Shown here in pieces: positions 51,998 to 60,839 of a DNA stretch of 64,000 bases (position 1 is the stretch's first letter; each line of letters begins with the position of its first letter). The position numbers and the translations under genes were made by a program. This DNA is from Mycobacterium paraterrae (GTDB lineage: Bacteria > Actinomycetota > Actinomycetes > Mycobacteriales > Mycobacteriaceae): NCBI RefSeq assembly GCF_022430545.2, contig NZ_CP092488.2, positions 1,922,001 through 1,986,000 of the forward strand, in the 5' to 3' direction. The notes under the pieces are model-generated. The model saw only the letters and a list, made by a program, of their open reading frames with translations, did no database searches and had not been told where the DNA came from.

Positions 51998-53092
51998 ATG
52001 AGCGAACTTCCCACCTTTGGTGTCGAAGAGGAGTTCCTGCTCGTGGACCCTCGCACCGGTGCGCCGGCCCCACGCAACGCGGCGGTGGCCGAAGAGGCCG
52101 AGGGCCGCGGCGTCACACTGCAGCTGGAATTGAGCGGATGTCAGGTAGAGACCACCTCGAGCGTCGCCACGAACAGTGCAGAACTCGGCGACGAACTCGC
52201 CGGGTTGCGGCACACTGCGGCCGAGGCGGCGCAGGCCGCGGGGGTGACGCTGCTGGCGCTGGGGCTGCCTCCGGTGACGCCGCGCGAATTCCCGGTCAGT
52301 GACACCGAGCGGTATCAGCGGATCGGTGCGCAATTCGGCATGATCGCCCACGAGCAAGGCATCTGCGGATGCCATGTGCACGTGCAAGTCCCGGACCGCG
52401 CTGCCGCCATTCATGTCAGCAATTGGCTGCGGCCCTGGCTGCCGGCACTGCTTGCTTTGTCAGCCAATTCGGCGCTGTACCACGATGCCGACACCGGCTA
52501 TGCGAGTTGGCGACACATCTTGTGGCGGCGTTGGCCGGCCGCCGGACCGCCTCCGTTCTTCTCCTCGATCGACGACTACGACCGTGCGGTCGCCATGCTG
52601 ATCGACACCGACGTCGTACTCGACCACAAGATGATCTATTGGGATGTACGTCCGTCGGCGAGCATGCCGACCGTGGAAGTGAGAGTGGCCGACGTACCTG
52701 CGACGGTCGCCGAGACGGTGCTGCTTGCCACTCTCATCAGAGCCGCGGTGATGACAGCGCTGCGAGAGCCTGTGCACCGCGACGACCTTGAAGGCCTTCC
52801 GCCGGGCGCGTTGCGGGCGGCCTACTGGAAAGCCGCGCACGACGGATTAGCCGGTCAGGCAATCGATCTGACTGGCGGTCAAGGCGTGGTGCCGACACCT
52901 CGCCGGGTGGGGCAGTTGATCGAGCGGGTACGCCCGGCCTTGGTCAGACTCGACGAGTACGACCATGTCATCGACGAACTGCACCGCATCAGCGCACGCG
53001 GCAACGGAGCCATGCGCCAGCTGGAAGCATGGCACAAACGCCACAATGCGATCGATGTCATCGCAGAAGCCGCAGCCGCCACGCTGAGCTGA
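51998..53092 (+). CDS. Glutamate-cysteine ligase-like carboxylate-amine ligase (YbdK/GCS2 type)
   Basis: A 364-residue GCS2-family protein from ATG 51998. The N-terminal FGVEEEFLLVDP motif binds metal-ATP. ELSGCQVETTSSV, GICGCHVHVQVPD and MIYWDVRPSASMPTVEVRVAD follow as in YbdK-type enzymes, which form gamma-glutamylcysteine weakly or ligate other amines. Mycobacteria make mycothiol rather than glutathione, so the true substrate may differ. It is divergent from the NTF2-like gene. Confidence 0.87.
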   Translation: MSELPTFGVEEEFLLVDPRTGAPAPRNAAVAEEAEGRGVTLQLELSGCQVETTSSVATNSAELGDELAGLRHTAAEAAQAAGVTLLALGLPPVTPREFPVSDTERYQRIGAQFGMIAHEQGICGCHVHVQVPDRAAAIHVSNWLRPWLPALLALSANSALYHDADTGYASWRHILWRRWPAAGPPPFFSSIDDYDRAVAMLIDTDVVLDHKMIYWDVRPSASMPTVEVRVADVPATVAETVLLATLIRAAVMTALREPVHRDDLEGLPPGALRAAYWKAAHDGLAGQAIDLTGGQGVVPTPRRVGQLIERVRPALVRLDEYDHVIDELHRISARGNGAMRQLEAWHKRHNAIDVIAEAAAATLS

Positions 53093-53116
53093 CCGGCACC
53101 GCTCGAGCCAGCGAAA

Positions 53117-53131
53117 CGGAGCATAGCTCCG
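53117..53131. promoter_or_regulatory. Palindrome CGGAGC-ATA-GCTCCG, TetR operator copy 1
   Basis: A perfect 6-base-arm repeat 8 bases before the TetR ATG 53140. Two related palindromes lie before the hydrolase gene (54799 and 54824), so this is the probable autoregulatory site. Confidence 0.6.
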
Positions 53132-53139
53132 ATAGCATC

Positions 53140-53763
53140 ATGGACGAACTGCCTTACACCGGAAGCGAGGGAATTGAGTTGGCACGCACGCCGATCCAAG
53201 CTCGCGTGATCAAGCGCGCCGACGCGCGCCGCAACGAGCAGGCTCTGTTGGACGCCGCTGCCGCCGTTTTCGTTCGCGCCGGAGTCGACGCTCCCGTACG
53301 CGAGATCGCCACCGAGGCCGGCGTGGGGATGGGCACCATCTATCGGCACTTTCCCACCCGCGCCCAGCTCGTCGTGGCGGTCTTTCGGCATCAACTCGAT
53401 GCGCTGTCATCGCTCGAGACGATTGTCCCGTCGCCCGCGGACGATGCCTACGAGGCTTTGCGGACGTGGACCCATCGGTTCGCCGAATTCTTGGTCACCA
53501 AGCATGGTTTGGCCCGTGCGTTGCGCTCAGACCAGCCGGGCTTCGAGGCGTTACACGCCGAATTCCTCGACCGTCTGCTACCGGTCTGCGATCGACTGCT
53601 GAAAGGCGTTGCCGCGAGCGGTCTTCCGTGCGAGGATATCCGGCCGCTAGATTTCCTGCACGGCGTTGGCAACCTGTGCATCGGCGTGGAAGCGGATCCC
53701 GAGTACGACGCGCACGGCATGATCGATCTGTTCATCGCGGGCTTGAAACAACCTCGCGGCTGA
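53140..53763 (+). CDS. TetR family regulator
   Basis: A 207-residue TetR protein from ATG 53140; a TTG (L) start 39 bases on is possible. The HTH is IATEAGVGMGTIYRHFPTRA near residues 55-75. Three similar palindromes (53117, 54799, 54824) fit a regulator controlling itself and the convergently oriented hydrolase at 54759. Confidence 0.88.
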   Translation: MDELPYTGSEGIELARTPIQARVIKRADARRNEQALLDAAAAVFVRAGVDAPVREIATEAGVGMGTIYRHFPTRAQLVVAVFRHQLDALSSLETIVPSPADDAYEALRTWTHRFAEFLVTKHGLARALRSDQPGFEALHAEFLDRLLPVCDRLLKGVAASGLPCEDIRPLDFLHGVGNLCIGVEADPEYDAHGMIDLFIAGLKQPRG

Positions 53764-53826
53764 CGGGCTACAGAACTCGGCAAGCAGCGATACCCGTCGG
53801 CGGTGGCGGTGAATAACCAAGCGCGC

Positions 53827-54759
53827 CTACTTGCATTCAATGTCGGCCACGTGCTCGTCAACGGCAAGCCGTTGTCGCTCAACGGGCCACGCGTCCTTGT
53901 CCATGTCGAGTACCGTGCGCAGCCATGCGGTGGTGGCGCGCTGGATGAGCGCGACGCGTTGAGGGCTCTCGTCGGTGGTGCGGGTGTCGTTGGATCCCTG
54001 TATGCCGCCGAGGCCGTGCTCTGCGTCGGCCAGGACGAGAAGGTCACGTGCGCCGGGACTGAGTCGGTAGCCGTCGACAAACCAGTCCGGTCCGCGCACG
54101 CTGAGCGGTGACTGATCGCGATTGCCTGCCACCACCAGGCTCGGTGTTGTCAGGTCAGCAAAGTAGGGATTCATGAAGGGGAAGTACTGCGCGGCCAAGG
54201 GCGTGAGATCAGCACCGCCAGTCCCGGGCAGGCAGAAAAGCAAAGCCGCTGTCACCCGTGAATCTGCCATCGTGCCACCGGGTTTTCCGGTGGCGTCGAG
54301 GACGCGCGCGCCGGCAAGCATGCTCGCGGTCTGCGCTCCCCAGGAATGCCCGGCTGCTACCACGCGGCGGTGATCGATGCGCCCGCTCAACACTGGCAGC
54401 GCGGCCTCCAATTCGTCGAGCTGGTCGAGGATAGTGGTCAGGTCCCGAACTCGGATGTTCCAGATCTCGGGATTGCGCGAGTCGTCAGGGGATAAGGCTA
54501 GTGAGTCGAGGTGGGTCGGCTGGATGACGACGAACCCTTGCGCTGCCCAGTACTCGATCAGGGGAACGTAGTCGCGCATCGTCAGCGTCATGCCGTGGGA
54601 GAAAAGGATCAGCGGCAGTTCGCGACCGTGCAGGGGCGCCGTGATGCGGACTTCCAGGTCGTCGCCTCGGCCGGGTGCAGGCAAGGTCAAGGGGCACACG
54701 GAGATGGTCGCTTTCGACCCGGTAGCGCGGTGGTCAACCGTCGCGTAAGCGTGGCTCAT
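53827..54759 (-). CDS. Alpha/beta hydrolase (dienelactone-hydrolase/chlorophyllase-like)
   Basis: A 310-residue hydrolase from ATG 54759 (site gagagg). The oxyanion strand is LILFSHGMTLTMRDY, the nucleophile elbow is AAGHSWGAQ (GxSxG, Ser), and an Asp/His pair can be taken from VAGNRDQSPL and DAEHGLGG. No signal peptide. Two palindromes lie 40-80 bases upstream, on the promoter, so it is likely derepressed by the ligand of the TetR at 53140. Substrate: an ester or lactone, unknown. Confidence 0.88.
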   Translation of the reverse strand: MSHAYATVDHRATGSKATISVCPLTLPAPGRGDDLEVRITAPLHGRELPLILFSHGMTLTMRDYVPLIEYWAAQGFVVIQPTHLDSLALSPDDSRNPEIWNIRVRDLTTILDQLDELEAALPVLSGRIDHRRVVAAGHSWGAQTASMLAGARVLDATGKPGGTMADSRVTAALLFCLPGTGGADLTPLAAQYFPFMNPYFADLTTPSLVVAGNRDQSPLSVRGPDWFVDGYRLSPGARDLLVLADAEHGLGGIQGSNDTRTTDESPQRVALIQRATTAWLRTVLDMDKDAWPVERQRLAVDEHVADIECK

Positions 54760-54798
54760 AGGACAAACCTCTCGGAGATTGTGAGGGCCGGCAACTAC

Positions 54799-54813
54799 CG
54801 GAACATTGTTCCG
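54799..54813. promoter_or_regulatory. Palindrome CGGAAC-ATT-GTTCCG, TetR operator copy 2
   Basis: Perfect 6-base arms with a 3-base centre, the same layout as copies at 53117 and 54824. Lies 40 bases before the hydrolase start. Confidence 0.6.
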
Positions 54814-54823
54814 TTTTAGGTTA

Positions 54824-54840
54824 GCGGAGCAGCGCTCCGC
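54824..54840. promoter_or_regulatory. Palindrome GCGGAGC-AGC-GCTCCGC, TetR operator copy 3
   Basis: Perfect 7-base arms with a 3-base centre, 26 bases centre to centre from copy 2, so both could be bound on neighbouring turns. Confidence 0.6.
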
Positions 54841-54862
54841 TTCGCAAGCGGCGATAAGTTGC

Positions 54863-55066
54863 TTCCTCCTCAAAGGCGCGGGCGCGACCACCCGCTCGAT
54901 CACAGTCGGGGACCGAACCGACACTCAGGAGCTTGTGCGCGCCGTCAGCGCCGCCGGAATCCGACTGGTGATCGATAACGTCTTCGAATTCGGCAATGCT
55001 GCAACGGCATTCAACGAACTGGCGGAAAGCAAGCACTTCGGCAAGCTGATGATCCGCGTCAACTGA
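54863..55066 (+). pseudogene. 3' remnant of an MDR-type alcohol dehydrogenase/quinone reductase
   Basis: About 67 codons read FLLKGAGATTRSITVGDRTD, then AGIRLVIDNVFEFGNAATAF and HFGKLMIRVN to a stop, the standard C-terminal end of zinc-type alcohol dehydrogenases and quinone oxidoreductases. The first 250-300 residues of such an enzyme are missing and replaced by the hydrolase control region. The open frame starts at 54806 within palindromic sequence, so translation is doubtful. It is a remnant left by a deletion. Confidence 0.65.
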
Positions 55067-55146
55067 ACGGCGCCGTAGGGCCTGGCGGACTAACAGCAGC
55101 CGCTTTGCCACGCCACGGCCGGTATGCCGGACTAATATGGTGCGCC

Positions 55147-55869
55147 ATGACAACTGACCCAGCCTCGCAAGAGGCGCATGGGTTGGTCGACCGCGCGGAG
55201 GACTCCGCGGCTGACATCGGCATTGACGGCGAGCCGATCAGCAAGCTGGACAAGGCGATCCTCGGTGGGCCGCCGCAGCGGGTGGGACGCTTCGAATACC
55301 GCTACGACACCGACCAATGGACGTGGTCAGACACCGTGGCCCGCATTCATGGCTACCAGCCAGGCGAGATCACGCCGACGACAGATCTGGTCCTTGGTCA
55401 TAAACACCCCGACGACCTGACCCATGTTCGGACGCTGCTGGCTCAAACCGCCGCACCGTTTAGCAGCCGCCACCGAATTATCACAACCAGCGGTGAGACT
55501 CGGAAAGTCGTTGTTGTCGGGGACGCCGTCACCGACGACAACGACCGAATAGTGGCGACCCGTGGGTTCTACATCGACGTCACCGACAGCTTCGCCGCTG
55601 ACCTCCGAGAATCAGTCGACGAGGAAATGGAAACAGTGTTGGCGCACCGCGAGATCATCGACATCGCCAAAGGCATGCTGATGGCCATCTACCGCATCTC
55701 CGCCGACGCCGCCTTCGGAGTGTTGCGGTGGCGGTCCCAGGAACTCAACGTCAAACTGTTCAGCATCGCCGAGCGCCTTGTCAACGAACTGCCAGAAATC
55801 CTCGATGTCAGTCCATCCACAACAACACCCGTCGACCACTACCTGATGACTTTGCGCTTTCCCGAGTAA
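55147..55869 (+). CDS. PAS-ANTAR domain protein
   Basis: A 240-residue protein from ATG 55147. Residues 45-150 form a PAS domain (VGRFEYRYDTDQWTWSDTVA, RIHGYQPGEITP) and residues 165-225 an ANTAR helical unit (IDIAKGMLMAIYRISADAAF, LNVKLFSIAERLVNELP). ANTAR domains bind two-hairpin RNA to prevent transcription termination; PAS would supply the signal. Mycobacteria hold several such proteins. The extra N-terminus is polar. Confidence 0.87.
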   Translation: MTTDPASQEAHGLVDRAEDSAADIGIDGEPISKLDKAILGGPPQRVGRFEYRYDTDQWTWSDTVARIHGYQPGEITPTTDLVLGHKHPDDLTHVRTLLAQTAAPFSSRHRIITTSGETRKVVVVGDAVTDDNDRIVATRGFYIDVTDSFAADLRESVDEEMETVLAHREIIDIAKGMLMAIYRISADAAFGVLRWRSQELNVKLFSIAERLVNELPEILDVSPSTTTPVDHYLMTLRFPE

Positions 55870-56014
55870 CCTTCCTGACTTGGGCCCGCAGCCAGGCCCT
55901 TACCGGGTGCGTGGCGAAAGATGTTGCATAGCAGGAGAATCGCATTGTCTGGCGCGGAACTAGACGGTGTTGACCGCCTCGCAAGCCCCAGGCCCGTCGT
56001 AGCGGGTGCGCACA

Positions 56015-57094
56015 TCACCGGTGCATGTCGCTCTCGGAGTTTCGCTTCTGCTTGGCGATATAGAGCTCAGCGTCCGCTGCGGCGTGCAGCGTGGCGATGT
56101 CGGCGTTCTTAGCGCGGGCCGATGCGGTCCCGATGCTGGTGCCTGGCGTGTGTCGTCGCGCGGCTGCCACGAACTGCTCCGCTGCCGGCCTGCGGCCCCC
56201 GCGGTCGGCGATGCACACCGCGAATTCGTCGCCGCCTAGCCTGGCCAGAACGGCGTTGGCGGGGGCCACTTCCCGCCATAAGTCCGCACGACTGATCAGG
56301 TGCCGATCACCAGCCACATGCCCGTCGGCGTCATTGATCTGTTTGAAATTGTCGATGTCCAGCGCCACAACGGTGACGCTGGACCCGGTCGAACGGGCTC
56401 GCGCCAGGAGGTTGGCGGTGGCAATCTCCCAGCCGGCACGGTTGAGTAGCCCCGTCAGCGGATCGGTGCACGCGGCCGCGACCAGAGTCCGCGTGATCAG
56501 GCCGAACGACTCGGCGGCGCCGACGATCGCAATCACGAAGATGAGGTAGTCGATGCCCAACTTGGGTACGGGCGCCAGTGCAAGCGCGATGACACAGGCG
56601 CTGGTGAGCGCCCCAACCAGCGCCACGCCCAAGCGCGGCGAGTAGAAACCGCGGAGATACATCGCCAGGAACATCGGCGCGATCAGGCAGGCGAATTCGG
56701 CAACGATCGCGACGTGGAAGGCCATGACTACGGGTGTGGCGACGATCGCCGCCGCTGTCGCCGGTCCGGGCTTTTCAGGCCGGACGGCCAGCCACGCCAA
56801 CGCCGCAGCACCGAGGACGATCGCCGCAATGCCACCCGCCGGGTTGCCTGGCTTCAGGCCGGGATGGATTCGGATGAAGCTGCCGAAAACCACGCCCCAG
56901 ACGTAAAGGAACGTAGTGGCGCCCAAATAGATTCGCATCAGCCGAGCCTGATGCTTGCCGTAAAAGCCGCTACCCGCGTCGGCGCGCAACCGCAACCGGC
57001 CTGCCCGACGGCCGAGGGGTCCTCGGGTGCTAAGACCCATCCGGTCAACTTTCCCGGTCGTGTGTCGAAACTCGGCCAATTCTGACATCGCCAT
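56015..57094 (-). CDS. Membrane GGDEF protein (diguanylate cyclase)
   Basis: About 359 residues from ATG 57094 (or ATG 57040). Several membrane spans in the first 210 residues precede a GGDEF domain. TDPLTGLLNRAGW, DIDNFKQIND and the intact motif RLGGDEF indicate cyclic-di-GMP synthesis. The domain ends somewhat early (LYIAKQKRN). A second GGDEF protein lies at 60840-61976; both are leftward. Confidence 0.88.
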   Translation of the reverse strand: MAMSELAEFRHTTGKVDRMGLSTRGPLGRRAGRLRLRADAGSGFYGKHQARLMRIYLGATTFLYVWGVVFGSFIRIHPGLKPGNPAGGIAAIVLGAAALAWLAVRPEKPGPATAAAIVATPVVMAFHVAIVAEFACLIAPMFLAMYLRGFYSPRLGVALVGALTSACVIALALAPVPKLGIDYLIFVIAIVGAAESFGLITRTLVAAACTDPLTGLLNRAGWEIATANLLARARSTGSSVTVVALDIDNFKQINDADGHVAGDRHLISRADLWREVAPANAVLARLGGDEFAVCIADRGGRRPAAEQFVAAARRHTPGTSIGTASARAKNADIATLHAAADAELYIAKQKRNSESDMHR

Positions 57095-57339
57095 TTTGCC
57101 GAGTGGGCGTTTGCGGATTATGTGAACGGTACTAAAGCATCCCGCGACACGCGGAAAGAATTCGTCAAATACCACTGCCGGCATACGTGTGTGATGTTTC
57201 CGCTGCCTCGTCGGCCACGTGTGGACAGCCCCAGAGCTTCTGCGGGCTGTGACGAAGAGATCGAACAGGCCATTGGTTGGCGCTGCCCAGCTTGCCGGAA
57301 AACGCACTGTCAGTTCGCAGGCTAGCCGGCACCGTAGTG

Positions 57340-57777
57340 CTAGTCGTATAGGACGTCGTTTCCTTTACGCCGAAGTTCTTCTAGGCCGGCGCGGAAATTC
57401 CGAAGGTATTCAGGAGAATGCGGCACCCAGTCGGTCATCTCCCCGACAATCTTCACGGGATTTCGGCTGCGGTAAGAGTGTGTGGGGTTGCCCGGAAACT
57501 TCTTGTCAGTCACGTTCGGATCGTCCTCGACGTGGTCCTGGGGCTCGACGATGTAGACGCGACAACGGCCGGTTCCGACAGCCATTTCGGCCGCCAGGAC
57601 CGCACCGTCGAGAACTTTGGTCATATAGACGTGGTTCGCAATGTGCCCTGGACGATAATTGGACGGGTACCCCGGCACCAAAAAATCCCCGACCCGCAGA
57701 TCGGCCTTGGTCCCGTGAAAGTAGGCGCCGGACGCGTGCACCACAAACCGTTCCGGCGTGTTCGTCATCTCTGTCAT
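57340..57777 (-). CDS. arr: Rifampin ADP-ribosyltransferase
   Basis: A 145-residue protein from ATG 57777 (site gggagg). It is of the Arr family, which inactivates rifamycins by moving ADP-ribose from NAD to the ansa hydroxyl. YFHGTKADLRVGDFL, YIVEPQ, VEDDPN and FPGNPTHSYRSRNPVKIVG are highly characteristic. The catalytic residues His21, Tyr51 and Asp86 are present. Widespread as intrinsic resistance in mycobacteria. Confidence 0.93.
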   Translation of the reverse strand: MTEMTNTPERFVVHASGAYFHGTKADLRVGDFLVPGYPSNYRPGHIANHVYMTKVLDGAVLAAEMAVGTGRCRVYIVEPQDHVEDDPNVTDKKFPGNPTHSYRSRNPVKIVGEMTDWVPHSPEYLRNFRAGLEELRRKGNDVLYD

Positions 57778-58504
57778 AAACAACCTCCCGTCGAGTGAGC
57801 TGCGGGGCGATTCTGCACCCTGACGGGGGCCTTGCCGCAAGACCCCCTCTCCGCCATATGATGAGAGTGGGCGAACGCCGCGAGACCGTGTGGTGCGGTG
57901 TCCGCTTCTCACTCGGCTCGACGGCACGACCACCGAGCAGGTTTGCAAAAGCTCTGCGATGCAACGTTATTGGCGCTGTTGCACAGGTTGTGCACATTGT
58001 GTTTTATCCAGTACTCGTAAAGGGCGCGTCGTTGCTGTTCCAGACCGTGTAGCCGGACAAGGGCGTGGGCCCCGGTAGGTCGGTGTAGCCCTTAGATGAC
58101 GTTGCCCCAATTACGGGACACCCGGTACCGCGTGTGGCATACGTGCCGTCAGCAGTAGCGCACCTGCAGCATTTACGCTGCGCTGCAACGCTATCGAGGA
58201 TGCGCTCACCGTTCGGTCCCTTCATAGGGCGTAGTAAGCCTGCCGGCGCGCCGACGGATTCCGGGCGGAGAGAAAGTTTCGAAGATAGGGAGTTCTCCCC
58301 ATGATCGGCGGTGGTATCCCACGCAGACTGGGATTCCGCGACTCAGATGAATGCTTAAGGAATTGTCGTGATCAACACTCGGTGTCACTGTCGTGCTCGT
58401 GGGCGCCATCGCGGGGCTAATAACCTCCGCCTCCAGTGCGTGGCCGCCGCTTGCGGACATGCAGTTACCGAAATCCGAGCCATCCCGCAGGTGGGAGCGG
58501 GTAG
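57778..58504. other. Gene-free stretch with one palindrome
   Basis: No coding frame with convincing composition or start is seen here. A perfect palindrome TGCACA-GGT-TGTGCA lies at 57980-57994, and a short stretch near 58390-58460 would encode a signal-peptide-like hydrophobic segment with no protein body. No transposase or terminal repeats are visible. Confidence 0.5.
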
Positions 58505-59236
58505 ATGGTGAATACGGACGATCCCGGACCGCGCATCGCCGACGAGGAATCGGCTGACACATTGGCCGCAGCATCGACCGGCCGTTTCATCGCCACAGCC
58601 ACGCCACCCACAGCCAAGCAGATGATGCGATACACCCGCATCGCCATCGCTGTGACGGCCGCGTTGCTCACCGCAAGCTACACGGCGCTCTTTCTGATCG
58701 GCGCTCTCCTCGGGTCTCTGACCGTCGCACGAGTTGGCGGTGCCGTCATCTTTCTCGCGGTACTTCTGTTGGGCATGCCGGGGTACGGGCTATTGCATCG
58801 GCGACTCACCCGGAGGAGGAAGGTCCTCGTCAGCGTAGGCAGCGAAGGCCTGACGGTTAATACGCGCCCGGACGAGGTTTTCCCGTTCGGTGACGCGCGG
58901 GTTGGCCACTGGACGCTCGAGGGTGACCGCAGATCGATCAAGGGGACGGCGTTGCACCTGGGAACAGACGGTCATCGGTTTGTTCTGGGCGGACGAGACC
59001 ATCGCCTCGGTGCGGGGATCTTTTCGGAAGCAACGCCCGTCGACAACGTAGACGCCTGGATCTGGGCCGCAGAGTTCGACGAAATTCTCACGATCATCGG
59101 GAGACGGTGTGGAACACAAACGGGGAATCCTCTACCTGCGCAGCTGATTCGATGCCTGTTGATTCCCAACGCGGCGAGATCATTTCGTCTTCGGTCTTCG
59201 GGATGTTCAAGAACACGGCAACGGCGCTGCGACTGA
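58505..59236 (+). CDS. Membrane protein, N-terminal part of a probably frame-broken gene
   Basis: A 243-residue frame from ATG 58505 with a polar N-terminus, two spans (IAIAVTAALLTASYTALFLI and VGGAVIFLAVLLLGMPGYG) and a beta-rich domain (VLVSVGSEGLTVNTRPDE). The last 35 residues turn basic and Cys/Arg-rich, unlike the rest, where the downstream ORF already reads well in the next frame. A one-base slip near 59165-59180 would join the two. Function unknown. Confidence 0.55.
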   Translation: MVNTDDPGPRIADEESADTLAAASTGRFIATATPPTAKQMMRYTRIAIAVTAALLTASYTALFLIGALLGSLTVARVGGAVIFLAVLLLGMPGYGLLHRRLTRRRKVLVSVGSEGLTVNTRPDEVFPFGDARVGHWTLEGDRRSIKGTALHLGTDGHRFVLGGRDHRLGAGIFSEATPVDNVDAWIWAAEFDEILTIIGRRCGTQTGNPLPAQLIRCLLIPNAARSFRLRSSGCSRTRQRRCD

Positions 59237-60519
59237 ACAGCAACCCGTCGCAAGCCCAATGGGCCTTCGATTTCGGCGAAGACGCGATTTCAGTCATCGA
59301 CTTGGCGACCAATGCCCGAATCACCTCAGCCCCTTTGAGACACGTAAAAGCGACAGCTGCAGCAAGCACGCGCTCGATGCCGCGCATCGGGCCGATGACA
59401 ACCCCCGTACTGATCGTCACCGTTCCCGGCACGCGGCAGTTCACCATCGGTTGCCCCAATCTGGACGGCGCGCCGCTATATACGCTGACGGGTAAAACCA
59501 AGCTTCACTACCGGTTCTCGTGGGTCGGCGAGGTCGCTGTCAAAGAGGAACCGGCGTTTGTGGTCTCCGACCCACATTGGCTGACGCTCGTAGACAAGTT
59601 TGGTTTAGCCCCACGTCTGGCCGACGGGGCCAAAGAGGTCGCAACGGAGGCGGCGCCGGCCCAGCCCAAACGAAAGCGTTGGATCTACGCCGCCATCGTG
59701 GCCCCGATACTGCTTATCGCTGCCTCGGCAATGACGCTGCTCGGCAGCAGCATCACCAACGACAGGCAGCTGAAAGACGAACTGCTGAAGGCAAATTCGC
59801 TACGGCAGTTCGCGCTTCCGTTCGCCGATCTGCGAATGCCCCACGGGGTGACGGTCGACGCCTCCGGCAATGTATACGTCAGCGACACCCATACCAATCG
59901 GGTGCTGAAACTGGCCGCCGGAACGAGCACCCAAACCGTGCTGCCATTCGGCGGCCTCGACTTGTGTCCCGACGACATCGCCGCGACCACCGCCAGCGTG
60001 GCGACCGACACCACGGGAGCTGTCTATGTCAGTGACAGCTGCCACGACCGGGTGGTGAAGCTGGCGCCCGGTTCGAACACCCAGACCGTCGTCCCCTTTA
60101 TCGGAATGGAGAGTCCGCAAGGCGTGGCGATAGATACTGCCGGCACCGCCTACGTCGTCGACTATTCCCATGGGAAGATCCTCAAGCTGGCACCCGGGGC
60201 AGGCGAGGCGGTCGCCCTGCCGCCAATGCGGAATGTCGAACCTAGCGGTGCAGTGGCAGTCGACGCCGCCGGTGATATTTACATCAGCTGCAGCCGCAGA
60301 CGCACCCGCCAAAGCTGTCTGATGAAGATGCCTGCCGGGTCGAGCAGCTGGACCGGACTGCCCGCGATCTCCGAGCACGCCGGCGACAGCTTCAGCTCTG
60401 GCGAACAGGACGTGGCGGTGGACGCCGCAGGCACCGTCTACATGATCTGTTCCAAGGCCGTGATGAAGTTGGCGCCGGGAACAAACACCTGGGTCGCCTG
60501 CGGGCGGTCCTCAGCTTGA
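59107..60519 (+). CDS. NHL-repeat propeller protein with one span
   Basis: A 470-residue frame from GTG 59107 overlapping the previous one by 130 bases. A beta-rich part and one span (IYAAIVAPILLIAASAMTLL) precede repeated NHL-type blades: GVTVDASGNVYVSDTHTNRV, SVATDTTGAVYVSDSCHDRV, GVAIDTAGTAYVVDYSHGK, AVAVDAAGDIYIS. This resembles the sensor part of mycobacterial PknD-type proteins but without a kinase. The last blade lies in another frame beyond the stop. Confidence 0.7.
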   Translation: MWNTNGESSTCAADSMPVDSQRGEIISSSVFGMFKNTATALRLNSNPSQAQWAFDFGEDAISVIDLATNARITSAPLRHVKATAAASTRSMPRIGPMTTPVLIVTVPGTRQFTIGCPNLDGAPLYTLTGKTKLHYRFSWVGEVAVKEEPAFVVSDPHWLTLVDKFGLAPRLADGAKEVATEAAPAQPKRKRWIYAAIVAPILLIAASAMTLLGSSITNDRQLKDELLKANSLRQFALPFADLRMPHGVTVDASGNVYVSDTHTNRVLKLAAGTSTQTVLPFGGLDLCPDDIAATTASVATDTTGAVYVSDSCHDRVVKLAPGSNTQTVVPFIGMESPQGVAIDTAGTAYVVDYSHGKILKLAPGAGEAVALPPMRNVEPSGAVAVDAAGDIYISCSRRRTRQSCLMKMPAGSSSWTGLPAISEHAGDSFSSGEQDVAVDAAGTVYMICSKAVMKLAPGTNTWVACGRSSA

Positions 60520-60662
60520 TCGACCCCCTCGGGCTGGCGGTGGATCCCCGCGGTGACTACGTCTATGTCACCGACCATGTCGGCTCCCGCGCGACGGACT
60601 CGATCTTCCCGTGGGACAAGGACGACGCTCAGGGTTTCGTACTCAAAATACCGACAGGGTAA
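60504..60662 (+). pseudogene. Detached last NHL blade of the propeller gene
   Basis: In the third frame, directly past the stop at 60517, the sequence reads GLAVDPRGDYVYVTDHVGSR and FVLKIPTG to a stop at 60660, a typical NHL blade. So a second one-base slip near 60490-60515 cuts off the last blade, and the gene from 58505 to 60662 has two frame breaks. Confidence 0.7.
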
Positions 60663-60839
60663 AAGCCCGCGCCGCAAGGCTTATCACGTAGAACCGGCGC
60701 GATGAACCCACGCACCAGTAGTCCCGGCCGGTGGTACGCGGCGAGTGTCTGAGCCGGCGGGCGAACTGACTGTTGCCCAAACTTGGGGGATTTTCCCCAT
60801 GTGCGGTCATGGCGCCTGACCAGAGGACCGGGATGCTCG

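Noticed and set aside
58386..58470. Secreted small protein start
   Set aside because: The hydrophobic stretch has no convincing start codon and no protein body in frame.
57778..58504. Insertion sequence remnant
   Set aside because: No transposase-like frame, terminal repeats or target duplication could be seen.
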